A stretch of 64,000 nt of DNA from assembly GCF_030499515.1 (NCBI RefSeq), contig NZ_JASTWJ010000001.1:6614001-6678000 (forward strand). Reading direction: 5' to 3'. Both the position numbers and the translations under genes were made by a program. This document shows, in pieces, positions 26,063 to 34,386 of this stretch (position 1 is the first letter of the stretch; each line of letters begins with the position of its first letter). The notes beneath the pieces are model-generated. The model did not search any database. It saw nothing but the letters and a program-made list of their open reading frames with translations, and was not told the DNA's origin. Origin of the DNA: Streptomyces sp. DT2A-34 (lineage in GTDB: Bacteria; Actinomycetota; Actinomycetes; Streptomycetales; Streptomycetaceae).

Positions 26063-27568
26063 TCAGGCCGATCCTGCCCCCATCGGCGGTGCCGGGAACG
26101 GCAGGACGGCCACTGTTACGTTGTCGTGGCCCCCGCCGTCGAGGGCGTGACCGACGAGCACCTGGGCGCTGTGCAGGGGGCGCGCGGCGGCGTCGAGGGG
26201 CACGACCTCGGCCATGTCGTCGGCCGCCTCCGCGTAGTTCCACAGCCCGTCCGTGCACACCACCACCACACCCGGACGGTCCGGCTTGAAGGAAGCGGTG
26301 TGCGGCTCCAGTTCGTAGGCGTCCGCGCCGAGCCAGCCCGTGATCGCGTGGGCGCGCTCGTCGGCGTATGCCTCGGCCTCGTTCATCAGGCCGGCGGCGA
26401 CCATCTGCGCGGCCCAGGAGTCGTCCTCGGTGAGCCGGGCCGGGGGTGTGCTGCGGTCCACCGGGACCCAGTAGGCGCGGCTGTCGCCGACCCAGCCGAC
26501 GATCAGCAGCTCGGGCGTCACCACGGAGCCGACGATCGTGCAGGCGGGGGCGTTCTGGTGCGGGCCCTGCTCGCGGACCGTGGCCGGCTCGGCGGCCAGC
26601 GCGTTGACCGCGTTCGCGGCGGCGACGATCGCGTCGTGCATGGCCTGCTGCGGGTGCGTGCCGCGCGGCAGGGCGGCCAGCAGTGACTCGCTCGCCGTCC
26701 GGGAGGCGGCCATCGACGCGTCGTCAGGGCGGGTCGCCGAGGACACTCCGTCGCAGACGATCGCCAGGACCGCGGGCCGGCCGTCGGGCAGCGCGGTGCA
26801 GGCCACGGTGAACGCGTCCTCGTTGCGGTGGTGGCGCAGACCGCGGTCGCTGACGGCGGCCACCGGACCGGCGTCCAGCTCCATGTGGTCGCGTTCGCGC
26901 GGCTGGGCGTGACCGCAGTTCTCGCAGTACCCGTCGTGGTCGACGCGGCCCGCACGGCAGGCCACGCACACCTTGGTGCCCTCGGGCGGGGTCGGCAGGT
27001 CGGTGACGACGCGCGGATCGGGCGCCTGCAAGGGGTACTCCTCGGGCTCGGGAGGACGGTCGAAACGGACGCCGGAGGCCGGGGAGTCGGGGGAGCCGGT
27101 CGGGGCGGGCGGGCCGTGGGGAGCGGGCGGCGTCCCCGGGCCGGCCGGCGCGCCGTGGCTGCCCGGGGCCGGGACGGTGGAGAAGCCGGGTGGTGCGTGG
27201 TGGCCGGGGGCCGGGAAGCCGCCCGGGAGGCCGGGGTCGGCGGAGGCCGGGGCGCCGGGCGACACGTCGGGACCGCTCGCCGCCGGCGGCATCGGTGCGG
27301 CGTGCGGCGGTGACGGGGGGAGCGGGGGCGTGCCCGGGGGCAGTTCGTGTCCGCCGGAGCCGACCGGCGTGGCGGCGCCGGGCCAGTCCGTGCCGGGCGC
27401 GCCCGTGGCGGGGTGCGGCGCCGAGCCGTTCATGACGATGGTCGGGTTGTCGTCCGGCCGTACGGGTACGGCGGACAGGTCGTATCCGCACGCACCGCAG
27501 AAACGGTCACCCGACTCGAGCGGCCATTCACAGCTCGGGCAGGCGGACAGTTGGGGCATCTGCGACAT
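26063..27568 (-). CDS. PP2C-type Ser/Thr phosphatase with zinc ribbons
   Basis: A 501-residue protein. N-terminal zinc ribbon CPSCEWPLESGDRFCGACGY, a Pro/Gly/Ala-rich linker to about 200, a second ribbon CVACRAGRVDHDGYCENCGH, then a PP2C domain: SDRGLRHHRNEDAF, IVCDGVSSATRPDDASM, VGWVGDSRAYWV, VVVCTDGLWNYAEAADDM and GGHDNVTVAVL. The metal-binding Asp residues (NED, CDG, TDG, HDN) are present. It should reverse PknG-dependent phosphorylation. ATG 27568 lies one codon after a TTG and 4 bases past the pknG stop. Confidence 0.93.
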   Translation of the reverse strand: MSQMPQLSACPSCEWPLESGDRFCGACGYDLSAVPVRPDDNPTIVMNGSAPHPATGAPGTDWPGAATPVGSGGHELPPGTPPLPPSPPHAAPMPPAASGPDVSPGAPASADPGLPGGFPAPGHHAPPGFSTVPAPGSHGAPAGPGTPPAPHGPPAPTGSPDSPASGVRFDRPPEPEEYPLQAPDPRVVTDLPTPPEGTKVCVACRAGRVDHDGYCENCGHAQPRERDHMELDAGPVAAVSDRGLRHHRNEDAFTVACTALPDGRPAVLAIVCDGVSSATRPDDASMAASRTASESLLAALPRGTHPQQAMHDAIVAAANAVNALAAEPATVREQGPHQNAPACTIVGSVVTPELLIVGWVGDSRAYWVPVDRSTPPARLTEDDSWAAQMVAAGLMNEAEAYADERAHAITGWLGADAYELEPHTASFKPDRPGVVVVCTDGLWNYAEAADDMAEVVPLDAAARPLHSAQVLVGHALDGGGHDNVTVAVLPFPAPPMGAGSA

Positions 27569-27571
27569 CAA

Positions 27572-30085
27572 CTACACCCACGTCCGGGGGCGGTAACGGT
27601 TTGCACGTTCCACCAGGTCGATCCTCTCCTCGCCGCCCTGTGCGAGCCGGGCCAGCGTGCGGTACGAACGTTCCAGGCCGAAACGCAGTCCCCGCTCGTC
27701 CAGGCCGCTGCCGAGCAGCGTCCGTCCTCCGGTGGCGGCGGGAGGGGCGGAACCCTGGCCACCGGAGAGTATCCAGTCCAGCGCGCAGCCGAGGACTTCC
27801 GCCGACAACTGCTCCCGGCGCGCCGGGTCCAGACCGTACGCGTCCAGCGCCTCGACCTGGCCCGCGGCCGCGGTCAGGTCGTCAAGAAACGGTACGTCAG
27901 CGGCGAGCGCCGTGCGCCCACGCAGCCGGGCGCGGACGGCCGCCACGCGTGCGGCCGTGTAGTGAATGGAGCTCTCCGGAACCGACTCCAGTGTCCGTAC
28001 GGCGCTACGGCGGTCGCCGGCCGCCAGCTGGACGCGGGCGAGACCGAAGGCGGCGCTCACATAGCTCGGATCGGTCGACCACACCAGGCGGTAGTACTCG
28101 GCGGCGTTGTCCAGCTGGCCCAGCACCTCCGCGCACAGGCCGAGGGCCAGCTTGGGGGCCATCTCGCCGGGGAAGGCGTCGTAGATCGCGTCGAAGGCGA
28201 GCGCGGCGCCCTCGTGGTCGCCGGTGACGAGCGCGGCCACGCCGCGGTACCAGACGACCCGCCAGTCGTCGGGCCGCTCGTCCTCCAGCTTCAGCAGGGC
28301 CTCGTGCGCGGTGCCCGAGTCGCCGTTCTCCAGCCAGGCCCGCACCTGCCGCAGCCGCGTCTCGGTCGACGGCGCCGCAGCGGCGGCGAGAGCGCCGAGC
28401 AACTCGGCGGGCGCGGTGGTCATCAGGCCCGCCAGGAAACCGGCGTTGGGGTCGGAGGGGTCGACCCGGGGGACCGGAAGCGTGAGGGCGGCGACGGCGG
28501 CGTCGACGACCTTGACGATGCCGGCGGAAACAGCAGGCGGGTTGGCCACAGGGAGGGAGAGCTGCTTCTGGGTACGCACGACCCGCGCCCCCAACCGCGA
28601 CACCTCGCCGGCCGCCTTCGGGAACAGCTCCGTGTCCGTGACCCGCACCTCGGGGCCGAACAGGGTCGACAGCGACGGCCTGGCCCGACCCGTCTGCAGG
28701 GACACGACCTCCCGCAGCACGCCGGTCAGTTGCTCCGTCATCTCCTGCGCGGAGGCGAAGCGGCGGGCCGGGTCGGGGTCGGTGGCGCGGACCAGGAGGC
28801 GGTAGAAGGACTCGTACTGGCGGAAGACCTCGATGTTGTCGGGGTCGGGCAGCGAGTCGACGTAGACGTTCGTGTAGCCCTGGAAGTCGAAGGCCAGGAC
28901 GGCCAGGGTGCGCGCGACGGTGTACAGGTCGGACGCCACCGACGGGCCGACCTCCGCGACCTCCGGCGCCTGGTAGCCCACCGTGCCGTAGATGGCCGAC
29001 TCGTCGTCGTCCATCCTGCGCACCGCGCCCATGTCGATCAGCTTGAGCTGGTCCTCGGTCTGGATGGCGTTGTCGACCTTGAAGTCGCAGTACAGCAGGT
29101 TGCGGCTGTGCAGGTGGCCGAGGGCCTCCAGCGCCTCGATGCCGTACGCGCACGCCTGCTCGACGGGGAGCGGGTCACGCTTCCCGGTGGGCGTACGGCG
29201 GCCGTTGGCGATCTCCTTCAGCGACTTGCCGCCGACGTACTCCATCACGATGTAGCCGTCGAGCGAGCCCGTGCGCTGGTCGAGGTGCTCGACGAAGTTG
29301 TAGATCCGCACGATGTTGGCGTGCTCGATCTCCGCGAGGAAGCGCCGCTCGGAGATCGCCGCCGCCATCGCGTCCTGGTCGCCGGTGTCGAGCAGGCCCT
29401 TGAGCACCACCCAGCGGTCGGAGACCGCGCGGTCCACGGCGAGGTAGATCCAGCCGAGGCCGCCGTGCGCCAGACAGCCCACGACCTCGTACTGGCCGTG
29501 CACGATGTCGCCGGCCCTCAGCTTCGGGACGAAGGAATACGGGTGACCGCACTTCGTGCAGAAGCCCTCCGTGCGGCCCGGCCGGTCGCCGCGCGCCCGG
29601 CCCACCGGCGCCCCGCAGTCCGAGCGGGAGCAGAACCGCTTGCGCTCGGGCACCTCCGGGTTCTCCAGCACCATCGCGCGCGGGTCGGGCCGCGGCACGT
29701 CCGGGACCTGGACCAGGCCGACGCCGAGCCGGCCGCGGCCGCTGGAGCCGGCGGTCGAGCCGGAGCTGCGCACCGACACCGAGCGGCTCGTGGAACGGCC
29801 CGACAGTGAGCGCGACAGCCGTCCCGACACCGAGCGCCGGGACTTCGACGACTGCGACGACGTACGCGAACTGCCGCGGCCGGTGGAGCGGGAGCTGCCG
29901 CTGCCCGCCGAGCCGCGCGAGTCCTTGCCGCCGGCCGTCACCCCGGTGGGCGGCGAGCCCACCATGCCGGTCGCCGAGACGACCGGGGCGAGGCCGCAGG
30001 TGTCGCAGTACAGCTCGCCGCCGCCCACGTCCTCGTACGTCCCGCCGCAGTCGGGCCGCTGGCAGGTCTGTTGTGGCTGACTCAT
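27572..30085 (-). CDS. pknG: Ser/Thr protein kinase PknG, rubredoxin-like and TPR
   Basis: An 837-residue soluble kinase closely matching mycobacterial PknG. Zinc sites: CQRPDCG...CDTCG (8-31) and the rubredoxin-like CSRSDCG...CTKCG (152-180). Between them lies a Ser/Arg-rich stretch (55-118). Kinase: P-loop LAHGGLGWIYLA (205-216), Lys229 in VVLKG, hinge EYVGGKS, catalytic YCDFKVDN (Asp334) in place of HRD, and LIDMG (Asp351) in place of DFG, as in PknG's LIDLG. The C-terminal third contains TPR-like helices (VVWYRGVAALVTGDHEGAAL, AAFGLARVQLAAGDRRSAVR). In mycobacteria PknG is driven by GlnX/GlnH and controls 2-oxoglutarate metabolism through GarA. The same partners are upstream here. Confidence 0.95.
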   Translation of the reverse strand: MSQPQQTCQRPDCGGTYEDVGGGELYCDTCGLAPVVSATGMVGSPPTGVTAGGKDSRGSAGSGSSRSTGRGSSRTSSQSSKSRRSVSGRLSRSLSGRSTSRSVSVRSSGSTAGSSGRGRLGVGLVQVPDVPRPDPRAMVLENPEVPERKRFCSRSDCGAPVGRARGDRPGRTEGFCTKCGHPYSFVPKLRAGDIVHGQYEVVGCLAHGGLGWIYLAVDRAVSDRWVVLKGLLDTGDQDAMAAAISERRFLAEIEHANIVRIYNFVEHLDQRTGSLDGYIVMEYVGGKSLKEIANGRRTPTGKRDPLPVEQACAYGIEALEALGHLHSRNLLYCDFKVDNAIQTEDQLKLIDMGAVRRMDDDESAIYGTVGYQAPEVAEVGPSVASDLYTVARTLAVLAFDFQGYTNVYVDSLPDPDNIEVFRQYESFYRLLVRATDPDPARRFASAQEMTEQLTGVLREVVSLQTGRARPSLSTLFGPEVRVTDTELFPKAAGEVSRLGARVVRTQKQLSLPVANPPAVSAGIVKVVDAAVAALTLPVPRVDPSDPNAGFLAGLMTTAPAELLGALAAAAAPSTETRLRQVRAWLENGDSGTAHEALLKLEDERPDDWRVVWYRGVAALVTGDHEGAALAFDAIYDAFPGEMAPKLALGLCAEVLGQLDNAAEYYRLVWSTDPSYVSAAFGLARVQLAAGDRRSAVRTLESVPESSIHYTAARVAAVRARLRGRTALAADVPFLDDLTAAAGQVEALDAYGLDPARREQLSAEVLGCALDWILSGGQGSAPPAATGGRTLLGSGLDERGLRFGLERSYRTLARLAQGGEERIDLVERANRYRPRTWV

Positions 30086-30116
30086 GACGACGACTCCCCC
30101 CTGTTCCCCCTGCCCC

Positions 30117-31448
30117 TCATGATCCCGGCCCCTGCCGGTCCTCGGTCCCGCGCGGACCCGGCACGCGCGGGCTGCCGAGCAGTTCGGCGGCCGCCTGCTG
30201 GTAGCGCAGGACCGCCTGTTCGGCGACGCGCAGGTCGCAGGGGGCGCTCCACAGCATGCGGCGGGCCGCGTCGTACCGCTCGATGAGGAACGGGTCCTCC
30301 GCCAGGCCGTGCCGGGCGACCTTCGCCTTGTACGCGTCGAGGCGGCCGCGCAGCTCGGCGCGGACCGCCAGGGGCGCGGTGACCGCGGTCAACGACTCGC
30401 GGGCGCGCAGCAGTTCGTCCTCCGCCTTCTGCTCCAGGGACTCCAGGAGCGGGGACAGGCGGTGCCACTGGGCGTGTCTGCGGTACTCGGCGGCCGTCGC
30501 CAGCTGCTCCTGCAGCGCGGTCGGCGGGCCGCTGACGACCGGCACCTCCGTGGCGGCGATCTTCGCCAGCACCTCGCCGCGCGCGGTGCGGGCCTCGGCG
30601 AGTGTGCGGTCCGCGCGGGAGAGCACGTCGCGCAGTTTGATCAGACGCTGCTCGGCGTCCTGACGGACCGTCAGGACGGCGTCGATCTCCCGGCGTACGT
30701 CCTCCAGGGCGCGCGCTTCCCGGTCGTAGACCGTGGTGTCCGGCTTGCCCCCGCCGGGTGCCGAACTCCCTTGCGTGGGGACCCAGTAGGCGAGCGGGTC
30801 GGACACCACCTGCGCGCGCAGGTGGGTGAGTGTGCGCGTGATGCGCTCCAGGTCGTCGCCCGCCGGGTGCTCGCCGGGGCGTACGCCCACGGAGTGCGCG
30901 AGCCGGCGGGTGCGCTGGAGCTCCGCGGCCAGTAAATCGATACGGGCGGGCAGCGCCGACCAGACCGCGTCGGCGGCGACGACCATGTCCAGCGAGGTCG
31001 CGTACAGCTCGTTCATCCGGTCCACCAGGGTGACCAGGGTGAACTGTTCGCTGAGCTTGCCCGAACCGCCGTGCAGGGTCGGGGCGTTCGCCGTGGCCCC
31101 CGCCGAGCCCGCGACCGTCACGGACTCGCCGCGCAGCAGTTCCGTCAGCTCCACCAGGTCGTCGCGGCTGGACCAGCGGCGCCGGGAGCGGATCTCGCGG
31201 GCGGAGCGCAACGCGTCCGTGTACGCGTCGAAGTACGCCCACAGCAGCGTGATCGACGCCTCCGCGGCCGTCCAGCGCTCTTTGGTGACGCCCGTGAGCT
31301 CGGCGCCCTCGAGAAGTCTGCGGCCCGCGTGGTCCTGCAGGGCGAGAAGCGAGGTCTCGATCGCCTCGTGCTCCGCGCCGAGCCGCGCCAGCGCACGGTC
31401 CACCTCGTCCCGGTCCATCACCGGCCCGGCGGGGTCCGTGACGCCCAT
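30117..31448 (-). CDS. Coiled-coil protein between glnH and pknG
   Basis: A 443-residue cytosolic protein, mostly long amphipathic helices: DEVDRALARLGAEHEAIETS, LITLW-like ITLLWAYFDAYTDALR, ERITRTLTHLRAQVVSDPLA, REIDAVLTVRQDAEQRLIKL, LSRADRTLAEARTARGEVLA. No transmembrane segment, no catalytic motif. It starts 125 bases after glnH and ends 31 bases before pknG, all on one strand, so it belongs to the module. It may be an adaptor or substrate of PknG. I do not recognise a named family. Confidence 0.8.
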   Translation of the reverse strand: MGVTDPAGPVMDRDEVDRALARLGAEHEAIETSLLALQDHAGRRLLEGAELTGVTKERWTAAEASITLLWAYFDAYTDALRSAREIRSRRRWSSRDDLVELTELLRGESVTVAGSAGATANAPTLHGGSGKLSEQFTLVTLVDRMNELYATSLDMVVAADAVWSALPARIDLLAAELQRTRRLAHSVGVRPGEHPAGDDLERITRTLTHLRAQVVSDPLAYWVPTQGSSAPGGGKPDTTVYDREARALEDVRREIDAVLTVRQDAEQRLIKLRDVLSRADRTLAEARTARGEVLAKIAATEVPVVSGPPTALQEQLATAAEYRRHAQWHRLSPLLESLEQKAEDELLRARESLTAVTAPLAVRAELRGRLDAYKAKVARHGLAEDPFLIERYDAARRMLWSAPCDLRVAEQAVLRYQQAAAELLGSPRVPGPRGTEDRQGPGS

Positions 31449-31459
31449 CGATCACCTCT

Positions 31460-31565
31460 CGCTGCGTTGTGTTCCGTCAGTGGTCTGTGTCAGTGGTCTT
31501 CGTCAGTCTGCGTCAGTTCGTCGGTCTTCGTCATCGGTTGTTCGTCATGGGCAGTTCGTCAGTTG
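31460..31565. repeat. Degenerate GTCAG/TCGTC repeats between glnH and the coiled-coil gene
   Basis: GTCAGTGGTCT occurs at 31476-31486 and 31489-31499, and GTCAG recurs at 31502 and 31512 with TCGTC variants up to 31560. Roughly 10-13-bp period, AT-richer than surroundings. No hairpin function is obvious. Confidence 0.5.
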
Positions 31566-31573
31566 ATGATCGG

Positions 31574-32647
31574 TCACTTGTACCGGGCTGTGGGAGGAGT
31601 CGCCGACGCCGACTTCTTGTCGCCCTGGTCCATCGTCGGGTGCAGCCACTTCTCGTACGACGCCTCCCAGCCGCCGTCCTTGACGTAGTCCTCCAGGGTC
31701 CGGTTGACCTGGCGTACCAGATCGTCGGAGCCCCGTTTCATCGCCACGCCGTAGTACTCGTCGGTGAACAGTCCGCCCTTGAGTTCCACCGTGGGATCCT
31801 GCGCGGCCTGACTCGCGGCGAGCGCACCGTCCGTCACGACCGCGTCGACCTCGCCGAGTTGCAACTTCACCAGGCAGTCGAGCTGGTTGGGGACGGTGGT
31901 CCTGATGTCGGCGGAGGCGGGGAGGTCGCGGTTCTTCCTGCCCGCTTCGAGGTTGTCGTACGCCGTGGAACCCGTCGCCGAGCAGATGCGCTTGCCGGCG
32001 AGAGTGTCGTTGTAGCCCGTGATGGTCGAGGTCTTGGGCGCCAGGACCTGCTGGCCGGTCACGAAGTAGGGGGCGGAGAAGGCGACTTGCTCGATACGGT
32101 CGCAGTTGATCGTCATGGTGCGGACCACCATGTCGACCTCGCCCTTCTGGATCGCCTCGACACGGCGGCTGGTCGGGATGGCCTTGAACCGCACCGCGTC
32201 ACGGTCGCCGAGGATGTCCTGGGCGATCCGGTGGACCAGGTCGATGTCGAACCCCTCCAGCTCACCCGAGGGGTTGTTCGGGTCGAGGTAACCCCAGCGG
32301 TAGCTGTTGGTGTCGACGCCGACGATCAGGCGCCGGTCCTTGCGGTCCTTGATGGCGTCGACGGTCGGGGTCTTTCCGTCGCCGCCGGACGGCGACAGGC
32401 TCTTGTCCTGCGGCTTCTCGCAGTCCCCGGCCCGCACCTGGCTGCTGTGGGCGACACCCCGGCCCCCGAGGGCCGTACCGCCGTCCCCGTCGTACTGGGA
32501 CAGGGGCAGCAGCAGCGCGAAGACCACCGCCAGGGCGCAGACGGACGCCATCGCGCCCACCCCGCCCCAGCCGCGCAGGCCGGCCCGCAGACGCCGCCAC
32601 GGGCTGCCCGCACCCCGGAGGCGAACCGAGTCGTCGCGTACGTTCAT
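31574..32647 (-). CDS. glnH: GlnH-like amino-acid-binding protein with signal anchor
   Basis: A 357-residue extracellular solute-binding protein (family 3). A hydrophobic segment at about 28-52 (GAMASVCALAVVFALLLPL) has no lipobox, so it is an anchor or uncleaved signal, unlike the lipoprotein GlnH of mycobacteria. The binding domain shows RLIVGVDTNSYRWGYLDPNN, LEGFDIDLVHRIAQDILGD, RVEAIQKGEVDMVVRTMTIN, RIEQVAFSAPYFVTGQQVL and LQLGEVDAVVTDGALAA, typical of Glu/Gln/Asp binders. ATG 32647 is preferred to GTG 32665 because AGGGGGCAGG lies just before it. In the mycobacterial system the bound amino acid is signalled through GlnX to PknG. Confidence 0.88.
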   Translation of the reverse strand: MNVRDDSVRLRGAGSPWRRLRAGLRGWGGVGAMASVCALAVVFALLLPLSQYDGDGGTALGGRGVAHSSQVRAGDCEKPQDKSLSPSGGDGKTPTVDAIKDRKDRRLIVGVDTNSYRWGYLDPNNPSGELEGFDIDLVHRIAQDILGDRDAVRFKAIPTSRRVEAIQKGEVDMVVRTMTINCDRIEQVAFSAPYFVTGQQVLAPKTSTITGYNDTLAGKRICSATGSTAYDNLEAGRKNRDLPASADIRTTVPNQLDCLVKLQLGEVDAVVTDGALAASQAAQDPTVELKGGLFTDEYYGVAMKRGSDDLVRQVNRTLEDYVKDGGWEASYEKWLHPTMDQGDKKSASATPPTARYK

Positions 32648-32661
32648 CGTCCTGCCCCCTT

Positions 32662-34122
32662 TCACCGGTACTCCGAGAGCCTGCGACCGATGCCGAGCAC
32701 CGCGCCGGCCGCGCCCAGGACCGCGAGGACCGCGGCGCCGGTCGGGAGGCCGGTCAGCGAGTCACGGCCGTCGCTCGCGGCCTGCTTGAACTCGTTCTGC
32801 TCGTGCTTGAGCGCCGCCGCGATTGCCTTGTCGACATTGTCGAAGCACACGCTCGTCGGCTCCTTCGCGGCACCGATGACGCGGTCGCGGGCGGCCTGGT
32901 AGTTGCCCGAGTTGTTGTCGTCGCGGGCGATGACGTGGCGGTCCTTCCAGATCTTCATGAAGCCGTTCGCGTCCTGAACGGGCTTCTTCCCCGCCGTGTC
33001 GTCGGCGAGGCCCTCGGCGCGGACGAGCGCCTTGCCGAGCTGTTCGATCTCCTGGTCGTAGCCCCACTCGTACGCGTCCACCACCGTGCCGTCGTCGAGC
33101 GTCGTGGTGTCCGCGCCGCGGCGGACCAGGTTCAGGTTCTCGTCGCTGCGGGCGGTCAGGGAGGCGATGCGGGCCTCGTGCAGCACGTTGAGCGAGCGGA
33201 CGCCGTGGTCGTAGGAGTCGGTCAGGCCCGCGCGCGCGACGGTGTGGCCCACGGTCAGCCACAGCAGGACCACGGTGGAGGCGGCCGTGGCGGTGACCAG
33301 GCCGTGGTTCAGGACCCGGTTGGTGCGCCGGTAGTTGCGGCGCTGGGCCCAGGCGAGGGCGGCCAGGGCGAGGAGGCCGAGGCCGGCCGCGGCCCAGGGG
33401 AACGACTTCGCGTCGGCGTAGTCGTCGCGCAGGCGCTGGTTCTCCGTCTGGTGGAGCTTCTCGGCGGCCGGCAGCATCTTCTGCTGCATCATCTCGTTCG
33501 CCGCGCGCAGATAGGCGCCGCCCACGGGGTAGCCCTGGCGGTTGTTGGCCCTCGCCGTCTCGATCAGGCCCTTGTACTGCGGCAGCAGTCTGCTGAGTTC
33601 GGCGATGGTGTTGGCCGAGGTGGAACCCGGTTCGGAGTTGGCGGCGGCGGTGACGAGTTTCGAGGCCGCCGTGCGGATGTCCCTCTCGTAGCCCTCGCGC
33701 ATCGCGGGCTTTTCCTGCAGGCCCGCGAGATAGCCGCTGGCCGCCGCGGTGTTGGCGTCCGCCAGGGAGCGGTAGATGTCGGCCGCGTCCGAGCTGAGGG
33801 GCTGGCTGCGGTGGAGAACGTCGTCGGCGGCGCTCGCCCGCTCGGTCATCTGCCAGGCGGCCACGGCACCGAAGGCGACCACGAGGAGGGCGAGCAGGGC
33901 GCCGATGATCCGCAGGCGGCCGGGCTCGGTGGTGGCGGCCGCGCGGAGCTGGTCGAGGCCCTCGGCGAAGGCGGTGCGGCGGGGCCCCGCGGCCGGTGCG
34001 GTGGGGGAGGCCGGGGGCGTGGCGGGCCGGGCGGGCTGTGGCGGTACGGACGTCAGGGTGGGCGCGCCGGGCGCCGGGGCGTGTTCCGGTGGTGGTGCCG
34101 CGCTCTTCGGCGTCTGTGTCAC
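32662..34122 (-). CDS. glnX: GlnX-like membrane sensor protein, first gene of the PknG operon
   Basis: A 486-residue protein with a Pro/Ala-rich cytosolic N-terminus (1-65), TM1 at about 72-91 (IIGALLALLVVAFGAVAAW), a helical extracytoplasmic domain (ADIYRSLADANTAAASGYLA, chemoreceptor-like), two central TM helices (AAAGLGLLALAALAWA and ATAASTVVLLWLTVGHTV), a second extracytoplasmic helical region and a last TM (PTGAAVLAVLGAAGAVLGIG). This matches GlnX, the four-TM partner of GlnH. GTG 34122 has GGGAGG 6 bases upstream. The promoter of the seven-gene operon should lie at 34123-34250. Confidence 0.85.
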   Translation of the reverse strand: MTQTPKSAAPPPEHAPAPGAPTLTSVPPQPARPATPPASPTAPAAGPRRTAFAEGLDQLRAAATTEPGRLRIIGALLALLVVAFGAVAAWQMTERASAADDVLHRSQPLSSDAADIYRSLADANTAAASGYLAGLQEKPAMREGYERDIRTAASKLVTAAANSEPGSTSANTIAELSRLLPQYKGLIETARANNRQGYPVGGAYLRAANEMMQQKMLPAAEKLHQTENQRLRDDYADAKSFPWAAAGLGLLALAALAWAQRRNYRRTNRVLNHGLVTATAASTVVLLWLTVGHTVARAGLTDSYDHGVRSLNVLHEARIASLTARSDENLNLVRRGADTTTLDDGTVVDAYEWGYDQEIEQLGKALVRAEGLADDTAGKKPVQDANGFMKIWKDRHVIARDDNNSGNYQAARDRVIGAAKEPTSVCFDNVDKAIAAALKHEQNEFKQAASDGRDSLTGLPTGAAVLAVLGAAGAVLGIGRRLSEYR

Positions 34123-34296
34123 TGCTGACCTCCCCCGTGGTCATCCGTCGCGGCAAGTATCGCTGCCGGGACTGACATCCGCACCGGGCTTCACTGGATC
34201 TTGATCGGATCGCAGCGGAATGCCTGCCGGCGGCTGGGCAGGGATCCCCGCACACCCCCTGCCCATGAACACGCGGCGGGAATCAGTTCGGTTCCC

Positions 34297-34343
34297 CTGG
34301 GGGCCTGCGGCCCCCAGACCCCCGCTTCGGCCCTGAACGGGCC
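34297..34343. terminator. Two hairpins of an interspersed-type intergenic element
   Basis: CTGGGGGCC/GGCCCCCAG (34297-34305 with 34309-34317) and GGCCC/GGGCC (34329-34333 with 34339-34343), followed by CTCAAACGCCGGACGGGCC (34350-34368). From memory, this combination recurs many times between Streptomyces genes. It ends the csn operon. Confidence 0.65.
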
Positions 34344-34386
34344 TTGTCCTCAAACGCCGGACGGGCCGAGACATGCGGGCCGGCGT

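Noticed and set aside
27347..29809. 820-codon plus-strand frame opposite pknG
   Set aside because: The complement encodes a nearly complete PknG; long antisense frames are usual at this GC content.
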